This document shows positions 24,201 through 35,789 of a DNA stretch of 64,000 bases, piece after piece (positions within the stretch are counted from its first letter, which is position 1; every line of letters starts with the position of its first letter). The notes under the pieces are model-generated. The model was not told the DNA's origin. It saw only the letters and a list, made by a program, of their open reading frames with translations, and did no database searches. The translations under genes were made by a program, and so were the position numbers. Source of the stretch: Riptortus pedestris (Eukaryota; Arthropoda; Insecta; Hemiptera; Alydidae); contig CM032232.1 in the NCBI GenBank assembly GCA_019009955.1, forward strand, positions 52,171,001 to 52,235,000. Reading direction: 5' to 3'.

Positions 24201-24998
24201 GGGAATTTTTGCAAACATTTTTATGAAATAGAATGTCACTTTTTTAAAAAAAATTTTATCACTATAACAATTTAATTGCATGCCAATGAAAGATAAAAAT
24301 GTTGTTCTCTGCTGATGGGATTTAGCTCTGATGACTTTATTCGTTTGGTTATTGTTGAGAACGAGATAAGGTTTTGACAAGTAAATTAATTAAAACATTC
24401 TGAAATGTAGACCGTAATCCAATTTTCATAAAACTTTAGGTTTCCATGATAAAGCGTAGCCACATTTGAAAGATTGCCAAGATTGTTTCGAACTACTATT
24501 ACAGTTACGGCAATCTTTATTATACCATTCTTTCTGATCTTTCAAACGTTTTTTAAACACATAAACACTCACGCACACACATATACTTGCTCTTTAGAAT
24601 GAAGGTTTGTCATCTACTAAGATCTTTTGACTTTTCATGAAATTTGGCAAAAGCAGCTTCCAATTTACAACCTCTAAGGTGCATTTCTTATCATGTACTA
24701 GAATACACTGTCGAGGCGTTTAATTGATATAATTCTATTAATAAAAAAGTGTAATAAATAATAAGTGTATATTAATCCTTTCAAATGCATTTTCAATACA
24801 ATAATTAAACATAATAAAGGGGGCGGAGTGTAGGGCGCACGAAAACACAAAATAGCAAATTTCTCCACACTTATAGATTAGAAAGTTCAGTAAATAGACA
24901 GGGCTGGGTAACTAGTCAACCATTTTACTTTTTTTTTAAATAAAAAAAAAATTCCGTTCTATAGAGATATACTTATACTTTTGGTCCTTTTTATTTTT
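24201..24998. other. Unassigned AT-rich sequence
   Basis: No gene or element is recognised. Homopolymer T/A runs occur at about 24930-24955. Confidence 0.55.
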
Positions 24999-25887
24999 AG
25001 CAGATTCCCCGTAAGGATGGATAAATAAATTTGTCTGTTGCCGCTCTAGCTGACGGATTTTTAGCCATACCGGAACCAAAATCCATATACAAGCATTTCA
25101 TGTAAAACTGAAGATCAAGTTCTTCAACGGCTCGGGGGGAGGACGGGTATAAAGAGTGAAATACGGAAATTTGAAACATCGTTTTTATTATAAGTTGAAT
25201 TAAAAAATGTTATTAAACCAATCTATAAAGTTATCAATAAATATACACACATATGTTCTCTATCATGAATATTAACCGAGATATTTGGAATTTTAAGTTT
25301 TCAGCCTTCAGTAAGCCCCCACTCCTACTAATGTAATATTAACAACAAGCTGTTATATAATAAGTCACTTAATTCTAAGCTTAATTCCTAATATTGTTTT
25401 CAAGAGAACTTTATTATGCGAGGTACATTCTAATTCGTTGTGTGATGACGCCGTCAATGACGATTTTAAGTTCTTGTCTCGAAAATGTTTATTTGATCTA
25501 TACCGTACTCGGTATTTAACGTTTTCAGTCGAAACCTAAGATCATATTTGTTCTTCGTTGGAATTGGGGGGTTTAGAGAGGAGAGGGAATTCGAAAGCTC
25601 AAATTATCTCCATTATTCGGATAGTAAAATGTTATAAAACCAATCTTGTTAAACTATTGAAGGCCTACAATTTATGTTTGATGCATTTTTCGTAACCGAA
25701 ACATTAAGCGAGTTATATGTACTTATTTGTTTTCAGTCTTTAATAAACCCCTACTCATCGGGTGTTTGCATAGAAATAGAGAAGATATGATAAAGTGAGA
25801 TCACTAGACTAGTGTGTTATACTAACACGTTTGAAATCTGCTAGTTTACGTAGCCCTTGGGTCGACGGACTGGGTGACGGACTTTTT
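24999..25887 (+). repeat. FAR copy with both modules A and B
   Basis: A near-complete copy. It has the left end (palindrome degenerate, left arm shortened and without TA tract), module A (G-rich arm 25133-25230, C-rich arm 25255-25325), the linker with 'tgatgacgccgtcaatgacg', module B (G-rich arm 25560-25645, C-rich arm 25680-25755) and the right end, which carries a small local duplication of 'acggact'. It ends in TTTTTT and is followed at once by the left end of the next copy at 25889, a head-to-tail junction. Confidence 0.9.
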
Positions 25888-25888
25888 T

Positions 25889-26015
25889 AGCAGATTTCCC
25901 TTAAGGGAAATCAGCTATTGAGGTTGTACTCATGACGGAATTTTCGAAATTTTTCTTCAAATGTCCATCGATCCTACCTAGTAGATGACGAAAATGAGGT
26001 CCGTTCAAAACTGTA

Positions 26016-26088
<73 letters not shown>

Positions 26089-26529
26089 CTCTTACGGCTC
26101 TAGCGGTCGCAATTTTTGTTTGATCGTTACCAAACTCGATATTTAGTCGTTTTATGTAAAAAGAAAGATCAAGTTCGTTAACGGCTGAAATCAGACAAGT
26201 GAAAGGGGGAGTTTAGAGGGGAGAATTTTTGAAAATTCGAAATATCTCCGTTACTATTCGTCGGATCGAAACATTGTACAGAATCAATCGTATTGCAAAT
26301 TAAATTTACTATAAATATTGTTCTATAAATGTATTCTCTATCTTGAATATTAACCGAGATATTTGCATTTTTATTGAATTTAACGGACGACGGGGGGACT
26401 AAGTTCCCGCTAAAAGCTAGTTCGGCCCTTTACCGTAACTGTTCGGCTCTCGTATGGAGATTTCTCTATTGTAAAACTTCACGTGGGAAATCTGCTTAGT
26501 TTACGCAGCCCCTGCGTGACGGACTTTTT
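25889..26529 (+). repeat. FAR copy, variant right half; left member of an inverted pair
   Basis: The left palindrome GATTTCCCTTAAGGGAAATC is perfect at 25893-25912. The left arm carries a long (TA)n (about 26019-26085). In module A the G-rich arm is 26199-26290 and the C-rich arm is cut at about 26372. Instead of linker and module B there is a GC-richer segment (26373-26470, with 'gttcggccc' and 'tctctattgtaaaacttcac'). The right end has a perfect hairpin at 26503-26517 and 'gacggacttttt'. The same variant occurs at 27477-28211 and 59297-59600. Confidence 0.92.
26019..26085. repeat. (TA)n microsatellite in the FAR left arm
   Basis: About 33 TA units, one of the longest in the window. It lies exactly at the site where other FAR copies also carry TA repeats. 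Confidence 0.95.
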
Positions 26530-27476
26530 GATCATGCAATCGTTATTTTTTCACGGGAAACTAAGTTTTTGTGAACTCGTGAACGGTAATACGTTCGCCA
26601 ATATTCGACCATTAGCATCAAACGTAAAACATTATCACAACAATTTCATGAAAACATAGAGATTAGTCAGATCTTAGTTAACCGAATATTTATATTTCTA
26701 CGGGAAACCATTATGAATTCATCCAACTGCCACATTTTACTGTAATGTATTAAAAGTGTACAGTTATTTTACTTGTTATAGGACTCTTCCTGTAACCTGA
26801 TGAAAATAACGGGATGATAATAATTTCTATTTCAACCCTTCGTCGTCGGGGCACGCCAAGTAAATAAATAAATAGCCTCAGAAATTATGATTAATTAAAT
26901 AAATGTTTTTTAGAAAAGTATTATTTATTTCTCCAGGAGCACCCGCAGCTAGGCGATATTGCTCAAAGGAGAAAAATCTAAAGAAAATAATGTTTTTTTT
27001 TTCTTTTTCTACGAACTCGTTTAAAAAATAATTGACTAGAATATCCTTCTTGCGGAAAATATTCTCTTAGCCGAAACTGATTGGTGGAGGTGGGAAGACA
27101 CCTGGATATTGGGAGGGTGACATATGATGCTAGGACAGGAGAATCCATCATGGCGGCGTTATCATTGACACATAAGGTAGAGCCACTGATAAACTGTTCC
27201 TATTTATATCACGGAGGGGCCTCACTTCCCCTTGACCAGTACTGAAATGGAACCAATTTGTCCGAGCTGCAATTTTCTCGTCAGCTCAATAGGATACCCG
27301 CAGCTCCCCTCGTGGTCCCTCTCTCATCAACAGAAAGTAAATTTCAATTATGACAAAAAAAAAGTTTAATAAGTACTATCTACTTTATTTAAAAAAATAA
27401 AAATAAATCCCTTGAAAACGGACAGTACTACTACGAGGTAATGGAACGGTTTGCTGGCAGTCTATAAAAAATAGCT
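26530..27476. other. 947-bp spacer between inverted FAR copies
   Basis: No open frame of note and no family match. Part of it (27120-27330) is less AT-rich. It forms the loop of the large inverted repeat. Confidence 0.6.
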
Positions 27477-28031
27477 AAAAGTCCGTCACGCAGGGGCTGC
27501 GTAAACTAAGCAGATTTCCCACGTGAAGTTTTACAATAGAGAAATCTGCCTAATAACAACTGTAGTAGTAAGAAACCTCTAAACCTAAAACATTATTTAG
27601 GGCGTAATAACCCAGTAGTTTCTAGCCCCAAAAAACAGTTAACCTAACCTCTAAACCTATTCACGAGGGACGAATAGTTATGGAAACGGCCGCCAGAACT
27701 CTCGGCAGAAAGTCCGAACATAGCCTACTGGTGACCACACGCAGAATACAAATGCAAATATCTCGGTTAATATTCAAGATAGAGAATAAATGTATATAAC
27801 AATATTTATAGTAAATTTAATTTGCAATAAGATTGATTCTGTACAATTTTTCGGTCCGACGTATAGTAACGTAGATATTTCGAATTTTCGAATATCCTCC
27901 CCTCTAAACCCCCCCTCCCACTGGTCCGATTTCAGCCGTTAACGAACTTGATCTTTCTTTTTACATAAAACGACTAAATATCGAGTTTGGTAACGATCAA
28001 ACAAAAATTGCGACCGCTAGAGCGGTAACAG

Positions 28032-28089
<58 letters not shown>

Positions 28090-28211
28090 TTTTGAACGGA
28101 CATCATTTTCGTCATCTCCTGGGTAGGATCGATGGACATTTGAAGAAAAATTTCGAAAATTCCGTCATGAGTACAGCCTCAATAGCTGATTTCCCTTAAG
28201 GGAAATCTGCT
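27477..28211 (-). repeat. FAR copy, variant right half; right member of an inverted pair
   Basis: On the - strand the left palindrome is perfect at 28188-28207, and a (TA)n lies at 28036-28086. Module A arms are at 27888-27930 (G-rich side) and 27755-27800 (C-rich side, truncated). The variant GC-richer segment lies at 27535-27750, and the perfect right hairpin is at 27488-27502. The alignable parts differ from 25889-26529 at only scattered bases. Beyond 28211 the flank again resembles a decayed FAR right end ('atccgtcgcacagtggatgc'), giving another head-to-tail junction. Confidence 0.92.
28036..28086. repeat. (TA)n microsatellite in the FAR left arm
   Basis: About 25 TA units, at the position homologous to 26019-26085. 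Confidence 0.95.
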
Positions 28212-28303
28212 AAAAATCCGTCGCACAGTGGATGCGTGAGCTGAGTGGAAGTAGGGTTATACTAAAGGCTAAAAACAAAAATCTTAGAGTAACAATTCAT
28301 TTC

Positions 28304-28811
28304 TCTGTAATCGTTGAATAATGGAAGCATTACTAAACTGAAATGAGTGAAGAAATTGAAACATTTTGCAATAGTGAAGAAAGTGAATTGCCTTCTTAAT
28401 TAGTAATAAGTATAAATTAAAAAATAATTTGAAGTTGGAAATTAAATGCTTTTAAATGTTTCTTAACATTGTAAGAATTTATTTTAACAAAATAAATTAA
28501 AATGTGAATGAATTATTGGTGGAAATAATCAATATATTTTAAAATTTAAATATAATAATAATTACCTTCCTTGTTTATAACCTGCACTTGTTTATAACTG
28601 CACTACTTCACAATCATCACTAGTTGTTTTATAACTATGCTTATAATCTTCACAACATCCTAATTTTGTTCATATTCTGGTTAGATCTGATCATGTATTA
28701 CACGATTACAGAAAAAATTTAATATTACACTCGTGACGAAAGTAGAATTTACAACTCTCGTGAAATTACCACACTCGCTTCGCTCGTGTACTTGTATAAT
28801 AAATAACTATT
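28304..28811 (+). repeat. Long dispersed repeat, copy 1 (partner at 47449-48060)
   Basis: It starts TCTGTAATCGTTGAATAATG, ends CTTGTATAATAAATAACTATT, and is almost identical base for base to 47449-48060 apart from indels. Near its 3' end it has half of a hairpin (gtgacgaaagtagaatttac ... cgcttcgctcgtgt). The other half, present in copy 2, is deleted here. Non-coding; class unknown. Confidence 0.9.
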
Positions 28812-30092
28812 TTCGAATACCCTCCCCATTCCATTCCTAGTCCGGATTAACCCATTAACTAATATGATCAATCGAGTTGAATAAAACACTTAAATGTGCC
28901 TCTGTTTGCAAAGGAGGATGTTGTTCACACGCTCTTCCTCTAAGGTAGCCATTTCTCATTCAGAATGGCGATGCACTTGAAGACCTTCCTTGAATAAATA
29001 AACAAGGAATTCTGTGGAGATTCGCGGTTTCTTAACCAGATCCTAGCTGTGAATGCCCGTATTGTGAACCCTTGACATGTGAATACTTTCTTCCTCACCA
29101 GATGTATATGTATGGAACGGTTCGCCGTAACGTTTCATTACACTGTTTGTTAAACTACTTTGTAGCTTAATATTGATAAGCTATAGAATAAGATTGGAGA
29201 CTCCCCTTCTTCTATGAGAGGGTGGGAAAAATAGAATTTTATACATGGAAATGATAGCTTGATTTAGTAGAATGATGTTATAATGGTAGGTCTTATGAAT
29301 GTTTAAATGAATAATAGTAAATTATTGAATTTGGCAATTTGATTCCACCTCGTCGCTACTATCTCTGTTCATTGCTAAGATATTTTGTGAGTAATAACAC
29401 ATCTAAATAGCATCCGCGTATATACAATATATTCTCATTGGTCTGGAAATCAATTATTAACTATTTATAGTGCCCATTCTAATGGGTTTACTTGGGGTAC
29501 GGATTGAAGGACGTTGATTGAATGCCGGAGTGGGGTTTAGCAGGATAAGCCATTGCCTCCGTGTCTGCTTAGGCCCCTGATGGATTAGGCGTTTCAAACG
29601 AGGTAGCTTCCGATCTCGATGGAGCTATGGTTTCCTACCTGGTCTTTTCCTTGGTTCAATAAACCGTCGCACACTGGAGCGAGTGATAGGGTAAGCCGGA
29701 CATTCATTAATACCTCCGTTTCTACTGGTCCTAGAATATTGATTCTGGTGTCATTTTAATGCACATCGAATACTCCATTGAATTACCTGATCAGCAATTT
29801 TTTAAGCGATTATGTCAGATGCGATATAACGGTAGGATGAATTTTAAATGTGTACATACAGATAATGCATCGCTTACTAAGTAGAGAATTGTGATTTATA
29901 GACATAATACCAACATATGTTTTACAAATTTTTATTTTTTTAATAAATTGAAGTTCACAAACGCAATACTAAAATTGTAAACAAAAATATATCTAGAATA
30001 AAAAATTAAAAAAAAAATCTATGTATTTAATTTAATAATGAGAATTTGTAAGCTGGAAGAATATCTAACATTTCTAAAATTTCAAATGTTTT
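28812..30092. other. Unassigned sequence with a diverged internal repeat
   Basis: No gene is recognised. Between about 29526 and 29760 two segments resemble each other ('gccggagtggggtttagcag' ... 'cctccgtgtct' versus 'actggagcgagtgataggg' ... 'cctccgtttct'), spaced about 160 bp. This could be an old duplicated retroposon fragment. Confidence 0.45.
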
Positions 30093-30296
30093 TTATTTTT
30101 CAATTAGAAGTTCTTTTACTTCCGAAGATAATGTTTCTAAGCGATCGCTATCGTTGTTAAATGTTGGCCTTAAATGTGATATTAAAGGGTCTGAATTAAT
30201 TAACAAATTATTCAGGATATCTCTGTTGGTAGCCGTCCATGAAAATTTTCTTGAAAAAGATTCTCTGTATGCGCAGAAGTATTTATGGTTAGGCTC
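30093..30296 (-). pseudogene. Unidentified coding remnant (67 codons)
   Basis: On the - strand an open frame without ATG runs from a stop at 30297-30299 to a stop at 30093-30095. It begins EPNHKYFCAYRESFSRKFSW and ends LETLSSEVKELLIEK. Its residue mix (charged, with Trp, Cys and Tyr) looks more protein-like than most frames here, and the C-terminus is helical in character. I do not recognise the family. It could be the last exon or the tail of a decayed transposon protein, or chance. There is no catalytic motif. Confidence 0.25.
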
Positions 30297-33200
30297 TTAA
30301 GAATACGATGAATGAATTTGCTTCCTTTAATTACATTTATTCTTTTAATCAATAATGCTAACTTTAAACGGAGTTCACTTTATGACACCTTGGACCTTTT
30401 TAAAAAGGACAGTAAAAATATTTAGACAAGAAAAACACGTATTTAACTATTTCTTCGAACTTGAATGGCGGTTTCAATTGCGTAGAGGATGCGTTTTACA
30501 CCGTACGTAGTTGGGAAAGGTCTGCGGGAGGTATAATACGTCATCCGCACCGAAAGTGTTAACACTAAAAGTAAAATATTTAATGAATAGGCAAGTTTAG
30601 GCAAGACCCGACGACGTTGTAAATAAGACAATATACTCCTAAAAGCATGCCAAGTGGTCTTTTTTTCATGCAAATACAAGCGATTTGCGAATTCAATTAA
30701 ATAAAATTATTTTCATTTCGATGTAAAAAAAAAAAAATTAGAGGAATTTTAAAAACCTTTTGTGCCAGTTTTTGATTTGTTATAATACCCTTAATGTGTA
30801 CTGGAAGCAACAATAATTTACAAAATGAAATAAGAGTTCACGTCGAATTTAATAAGGCAAGGCTTTTTTTAACAAAGCAATTATAACCAGGCATTATGTA
30901 AAAACCATTGCAATAATATGGCTAAAAATCAATCTGCTCAATTGAAAAGGGTTTATGTGGTACTAACAATACAATCAAAATCCCAAATTAAAACTTTTAT
31001 TTTTTCCCCCAATGTCCAACATTACTGAAGGATCGCTCCAGTGTGCGTCGCCCAGTGGTCATGAAAGGAGCATGTTCGTAGCTGATTTTTCTTAAATACG
31101 ACGCTGTGTGGAGCAACGCAGACATCTCATCCTCTTGTTCCAGTTGCTGGGTTAAGGGGATCAAGGAAATCAAAGATTCTCAATTGGATGTTAAAGGTGT
31201 TCTTGTTCTAGAAGATCTCGTTCGAAAAGCATGAATGGATGCGGAGACAGGCCAGCTGTTTGCATTAGGTTTAGAGTGATTTCTACCAATATGCCTCAAG
31301 TCACAACATGAAAATCTGCTTGCTCTTGCATTGCAGCTTTTCCCGGTAGTCTCTGACGAATATCAGAGTCAGAGATGAGGCCTGGAGAACATTATTGTTA
31401 ACACTATTCAACTCATTTATAAATTAGTATCGAAATAAGACTTGAAGGCTTTTTCCCTCATGACATCTTTTAAATCGCAAAATGAAGCAAATTTCAATAT
31501 CAGTTTCTTCTTGTGTCTTGAAAGTGGATAGTGATAACACCAAGTGCTTTCTCTGACCTTCCATAGCTCCTACGTTCCATTGATTATTCGTTTCGATCAG
31601 CATTGTTGGGCCTATTATGAGTGCTTGAAACTGACGGGTTTTAGAAATTATTTAAACAGAAAGATTATTGTGGACTTAGCATTATTATTTCTCCTATTTA
31701 AAAAGATCATCAAGACAGCCTCATAGATTTCTCTAAACTGCTTATTTTTTTACGGTGTTTTTAATTGTAATGTTAATTTCTTTGCGTTAGTTATTCTATA
31801 ATAACGTGCGTTTTAATGAGAATTAACATTGAGTTTAAACAGATCTGTGGCGTCGACTAGGACTCGTTCGATCCATTTCTACTTAGGAGTTTACCATCAT
31901 GCTATGTAATAATGCCATATGATGCAATAAATATTTATTCCTGTAATAAGTATGCCTTCCATTCTTTTTTTCTTTATTGTTTCTTCAATGAACAAATTGA
32001 GCAGAGAAGATAGTGCCCTTGTTTAACACCTTTCTTAATTCAAGCTTCACTTTCAAATTCAATTATAAGGATTTCTATAAATTTCCCAAATGAAGCTTCT
32101 GATTTTCCAAACCATTCCACTTTTTCATGCTAGTTTTTTACAAATGCAATTGCTTATGCTATGTTATGTTATGTTTCTGATTCTCTCCATAATTACTCAA
32201 CGCTGAATCCCCTTCTGTTGTCTTTTTCCGGTTCATGGTTTGTTTCCATCAATGTAATATTCACTTTGATTTGTTAGACTATTTTTTATTATATACGATA
32301 GTATTTTAGAGGCATGAGAGAGAATTACTCGAATATTAACGGAATTCATTTGTATTTAAAAAATTGTCTACAGCCAGTTTACCTCCAGTTCTACTCTTGC
32401 TGGCGATCTAAGACAGAAATAGTGAATATAATATTAAATGACGTCATCTGCTGACAATCCCTGCACGTGGGAAACCATTGTCCGAATGAGTTAATGACTT
32501 TCAGGAGTAGTACTTTTAGCGGGTATCAAACTTGGACCTCGGATCCTCAGGTTCTCTGTTTGGTGTCGTGAACCAGTTGATGGAGTCGAAGCTTTTCGAT
32601 GCAAAGCTTATGAAGTTCAAGATATAATTTAATAGTAATAGACACCGTAAAAACGTGTAATGAGGTATTTCATTAGCAACAACTTGAGTGGTAATTTTTT
32701 CCTTCTATTGCGTAGCAGCTAGAAGTCCACATGAGCCTGCTAAGTTTATTAGAAGCAATTAGTGTAAAAGAAAGATCTGCTTTATCAGTATATCTGCTTC
32801 GAGTTGATAAGGGATCTGGAGGGGGCTAGAGTGACGTCTGCCGTGAAGGACGCTGTGACAATATGCCGTGACCTGACAGTATTCATAATTTTGAAATACA
32901 ATCATACTCAAGACTGAAATGTTTTTTTTATCATGCGAAAGTCATCTAGGGCTATTTCATGATATCCCTAAAGTAACACAGATATGGTATATCAAAAGTT
33001 TATAAATTCTATAAGCAAAATAGTAACTAAAAATAGACATATATCCAATATGACAGTTTTGAATATTATTAACAAAACTAACCAGGAAAAAATATAGGTT
33101 CATTCTGTGTATACTTTAAAAATAGATCCACTTAGGAAGATTTTGTTATTGTCATTTACTTCAACCTTTACTTGAATTTTATATGATATTTTCAAGGTAT

Positions 33201-33582
33201 TAGAATAGTGAAATATTATTACATATTGCCAATATAATCATGTTCTAAATGGCATTACCATCTAAAAGCTCCTATGTTCATATTTACCATTGAAGTCTGT
33301 GTCAATGATTGAGGTGTGAGCCAAGGATTTATTTATCCGAATGCAACTTCAGTATTTGGTTTTGTTTGCTCACTTTAAAAAGAAATAACAGTTCTTTTCA
33401 TGCTTTATTATCTAGCCTCATTTTCAATCTTCGTGTCTGCTTCATGCTTGAATTTGTGATATGACAATTCGATAGAAAATGATTCTAAGGGCTTTAATAT
33501 GGCAGGCTTAGATAATTAATTTGCCATTTAGTTGTATTGGAATGACTTAATTTCAGATATACTTTCTTAGCATAACTCATTA
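30297..33582. other. Unassigned sequence
   Basis: No element is recognised. The stretch 31000-31400 is less AT-rich but broken in all frames. Near 32510-32580, 'gggtatcaaacttggacctc' resembles the reverse of a tRNA-type SINE B box region, too weak to call. A short ORF at 31544-31726 (+) has no family features. Confidence 0.5.
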
Positions 33583-33830
33583 AAAGTACTAATCAGGAGC
33601 TATGTAAACTAAACCGATTCCCCACCTGCTTGTACCGCGTGCTACTGATCTCATCTCACAGTATATTCTCTTTTTCTAATTAAAAATCGTAGGCGTAGAA
33701 ATGGGGATTTATTGAAGGCTGAAAATAATAAAGTACGCATAACTCGCTTAATATTTTAGTTACAAAATATGCGGACAACAACAATGTAACGCATCAATAG
33801 TTTAACACGATTGCATCTGTGGTTTCGTAG
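33583..33830 (-). repeat. FAR right end and module B C-rich arm
   Basis: The forward text 'gctatgtaaactaaaccgat' and 'tccccacctg' is the right end (hairpin lost). The pre-terminal 'gatctcatctcac' follows, then the B C-rich arm ('gaaatggggatttattgaag', 'cataactcgcttaatatttt') and 'catcaatagtttaacacgat'. The copy ends just before the SINE at 33850. Confidence 0.8.
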
Positions 33831-33849
33831 ACTTCTTCGCTGGGCTGTA

Positions 33850-34064
33850 GTATCTTCTTCTCCAATGTCCACTTTCTGCTAATTGGGACGGGTTATCTAT
33901 AGGCTACTACACTTTTTCAGCCATTATGAGGCTAAGGATTTTATTAAATGAGTTTGTCACAAAATAAATTCTATTGTCCAGGCGAGAATTGAACACACGA
34001 CTCGAAGTTTACCAAGTGAGATTAAGACGAATTCCTTAATTCACATGGCTAACCTGAGTCCCCC
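33850..34064 (-). mobile_element. tRNA-derived SINE, nearly full length
   Basis: On the - strand it starts GGGGACTCAGGTTAGCCATG (forward end at about 34064) and runs through the tRNA-like part ('gtgtgttcaattctcgcctg', a B-box-like match) to the body ('taggctactacac...', 'aattgggacggg') with the tail near 33855-33870. It has the same body as 12484-12696 but is more diverged. No clear target duplication was found. Confidence 0.8.
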
Positions 34065-35789
34065 TTCCTTATGAATATAAAAATTAATTAAGTAAAATCA
34101 ACTGCTACATTGCCGTTGACTTTGCCCTAACAATTATGACAGTTGATCCAAGATCAATTATAGTAAATAATAATAATAATAAAAAACTAGGTTTATCACT
34201 AGTTTATTTTTTTCTAACTAGTACTCAGTACCAATGTCAATTAGAATTTTCTGGTACGTTATGCAATCTTGTTTGCGAAACATGGAATTTGGGTGTAACA
34301 AGTGGCAATTTTCTATGGAGCAAGACCTATATTTTCTGCTAACAACTACTTATTTCCATTCTTTCTGATTGCCTGAGAACAATGGCTTCGAGGTCATTAC
34401 GTTAAATATGCTTAATTTTGATATTTAATGGTCTTCTACTTATATTTGAGAAATCGATTTGAGTTTGAAATATGATACTGAATAATTATTTGTGCAAACC
34501 TTACCTTGGCTATAATCTAATCTAGGGGCGGTAAAACTCTTGATCAACTTACCTGAAACAAATTATAAAAATAGATTTTAGATATTGTGACAATCTTTAT
34601 TCATAATGTTAAGAAGACGACTGTGTGAATAACTTATAGCTAAGAAACAACAATCTTGTAAATTATCATATTCTTTCTTCTAAACGTTCACACTAGCAAG
34701 AATGAGACAGACTTTTAGTGTCTTAAATATCCTTCTGCATTAAAGAAAATGCTCAAAATATACAGTTCATTTTTATTATACATTTAGCACTGCAAAAGCA
34801 CATTTCTCCTGCATATATTGCAAAACTGAAGAGCTTAGAAAATTGGACACCACACTCGAACTATTTACAAGTCAGACCAAAAATTAGCTACTTTCTACGG
34901 AACCCAAGCTATGCTATTCAATTAAGAACATAAGGAATTTGCAGAATTTTGTTTGGACGAAGAAAATAATTTATTACTCTTCACAGTCCTCTTTATACTA
35001 CTAAAATTAATAGGCACGGACTATCTACAGGGAACCTAAACGTTCTATAATATTCTATTGTCGTTGTTTCCGTTAGAACGTCAATGGCCTCCAATATACA
35101 GAATACGATTTTGAAGACTATCTGTTATAGAATAAGTGAACTTTTGGGAGATAATAGTTCCCCCAAAAACAGGTGTTCTCAGGACCGTCAAGAATAATGA
35201 AAGCAGGTTAGTAATTAAGAGTAGCAGTGTCTGCAAATATAGGTGATCTGTAGTACAACATAAAAGCAAGCACACAGATTACGGTAAATAAAAGTCTCTA
35301 ATATTATTTATAATTCATAAATAATAGTTTGTATATTGGTCGAATTTGGCTATTGGCTTACAGTTTCAATATACAGCCCCAACTAAACACGTTTAACTTA
35401 CGGCTCGAGATGGTATCTCGTCTTGATTATGCATAGGAGCGCCAATGTCGTAAAACCCTAAAGGTGTCAGTGGAACTGGGGTTGATCTACCAAACAAAAT
35501 GATAATTACAAAAATGAATTTTAAAAATATTTCAACTGAGTCCTAAAGCAAAAGGAGAAAATGTCAGGTATGTCCAAGCGTCGCGTTATTGGGTTAAATG
35601 ATAAAAGGGCTCGAAGAAATGGTCTCTCTCATGCTCAAGAACTACGGGAGACGGGAGTTTCAAAAGACTCCAAATCGACCTCAAGACAAAATACTTGTCA
35701 GACATAAATGAGTCAACGTCAAGGCGGGAATATAAGCCTGAAGGCAACATTGCAAATAGACAAAATAGGTGCTCCATAGGCAGAAAAGA
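34065..35789. other. Unassigned AT-rich sequence
   Basis: No gene or recognised element is seen. Short open frames at 34136-34342 (+) and 35081-35275 (-) have no family features. Confidence 0.55.

Noticed and set aside
27477..28211. Definite assignment of FAR to Helitrons
   Set aside because: Read on the - strand the element begins near TCC and ends with hairpin plus CTAA, which is suggestive. However, the hairpin lies only 2 bases from the end and borders are not established, so the class is left open.
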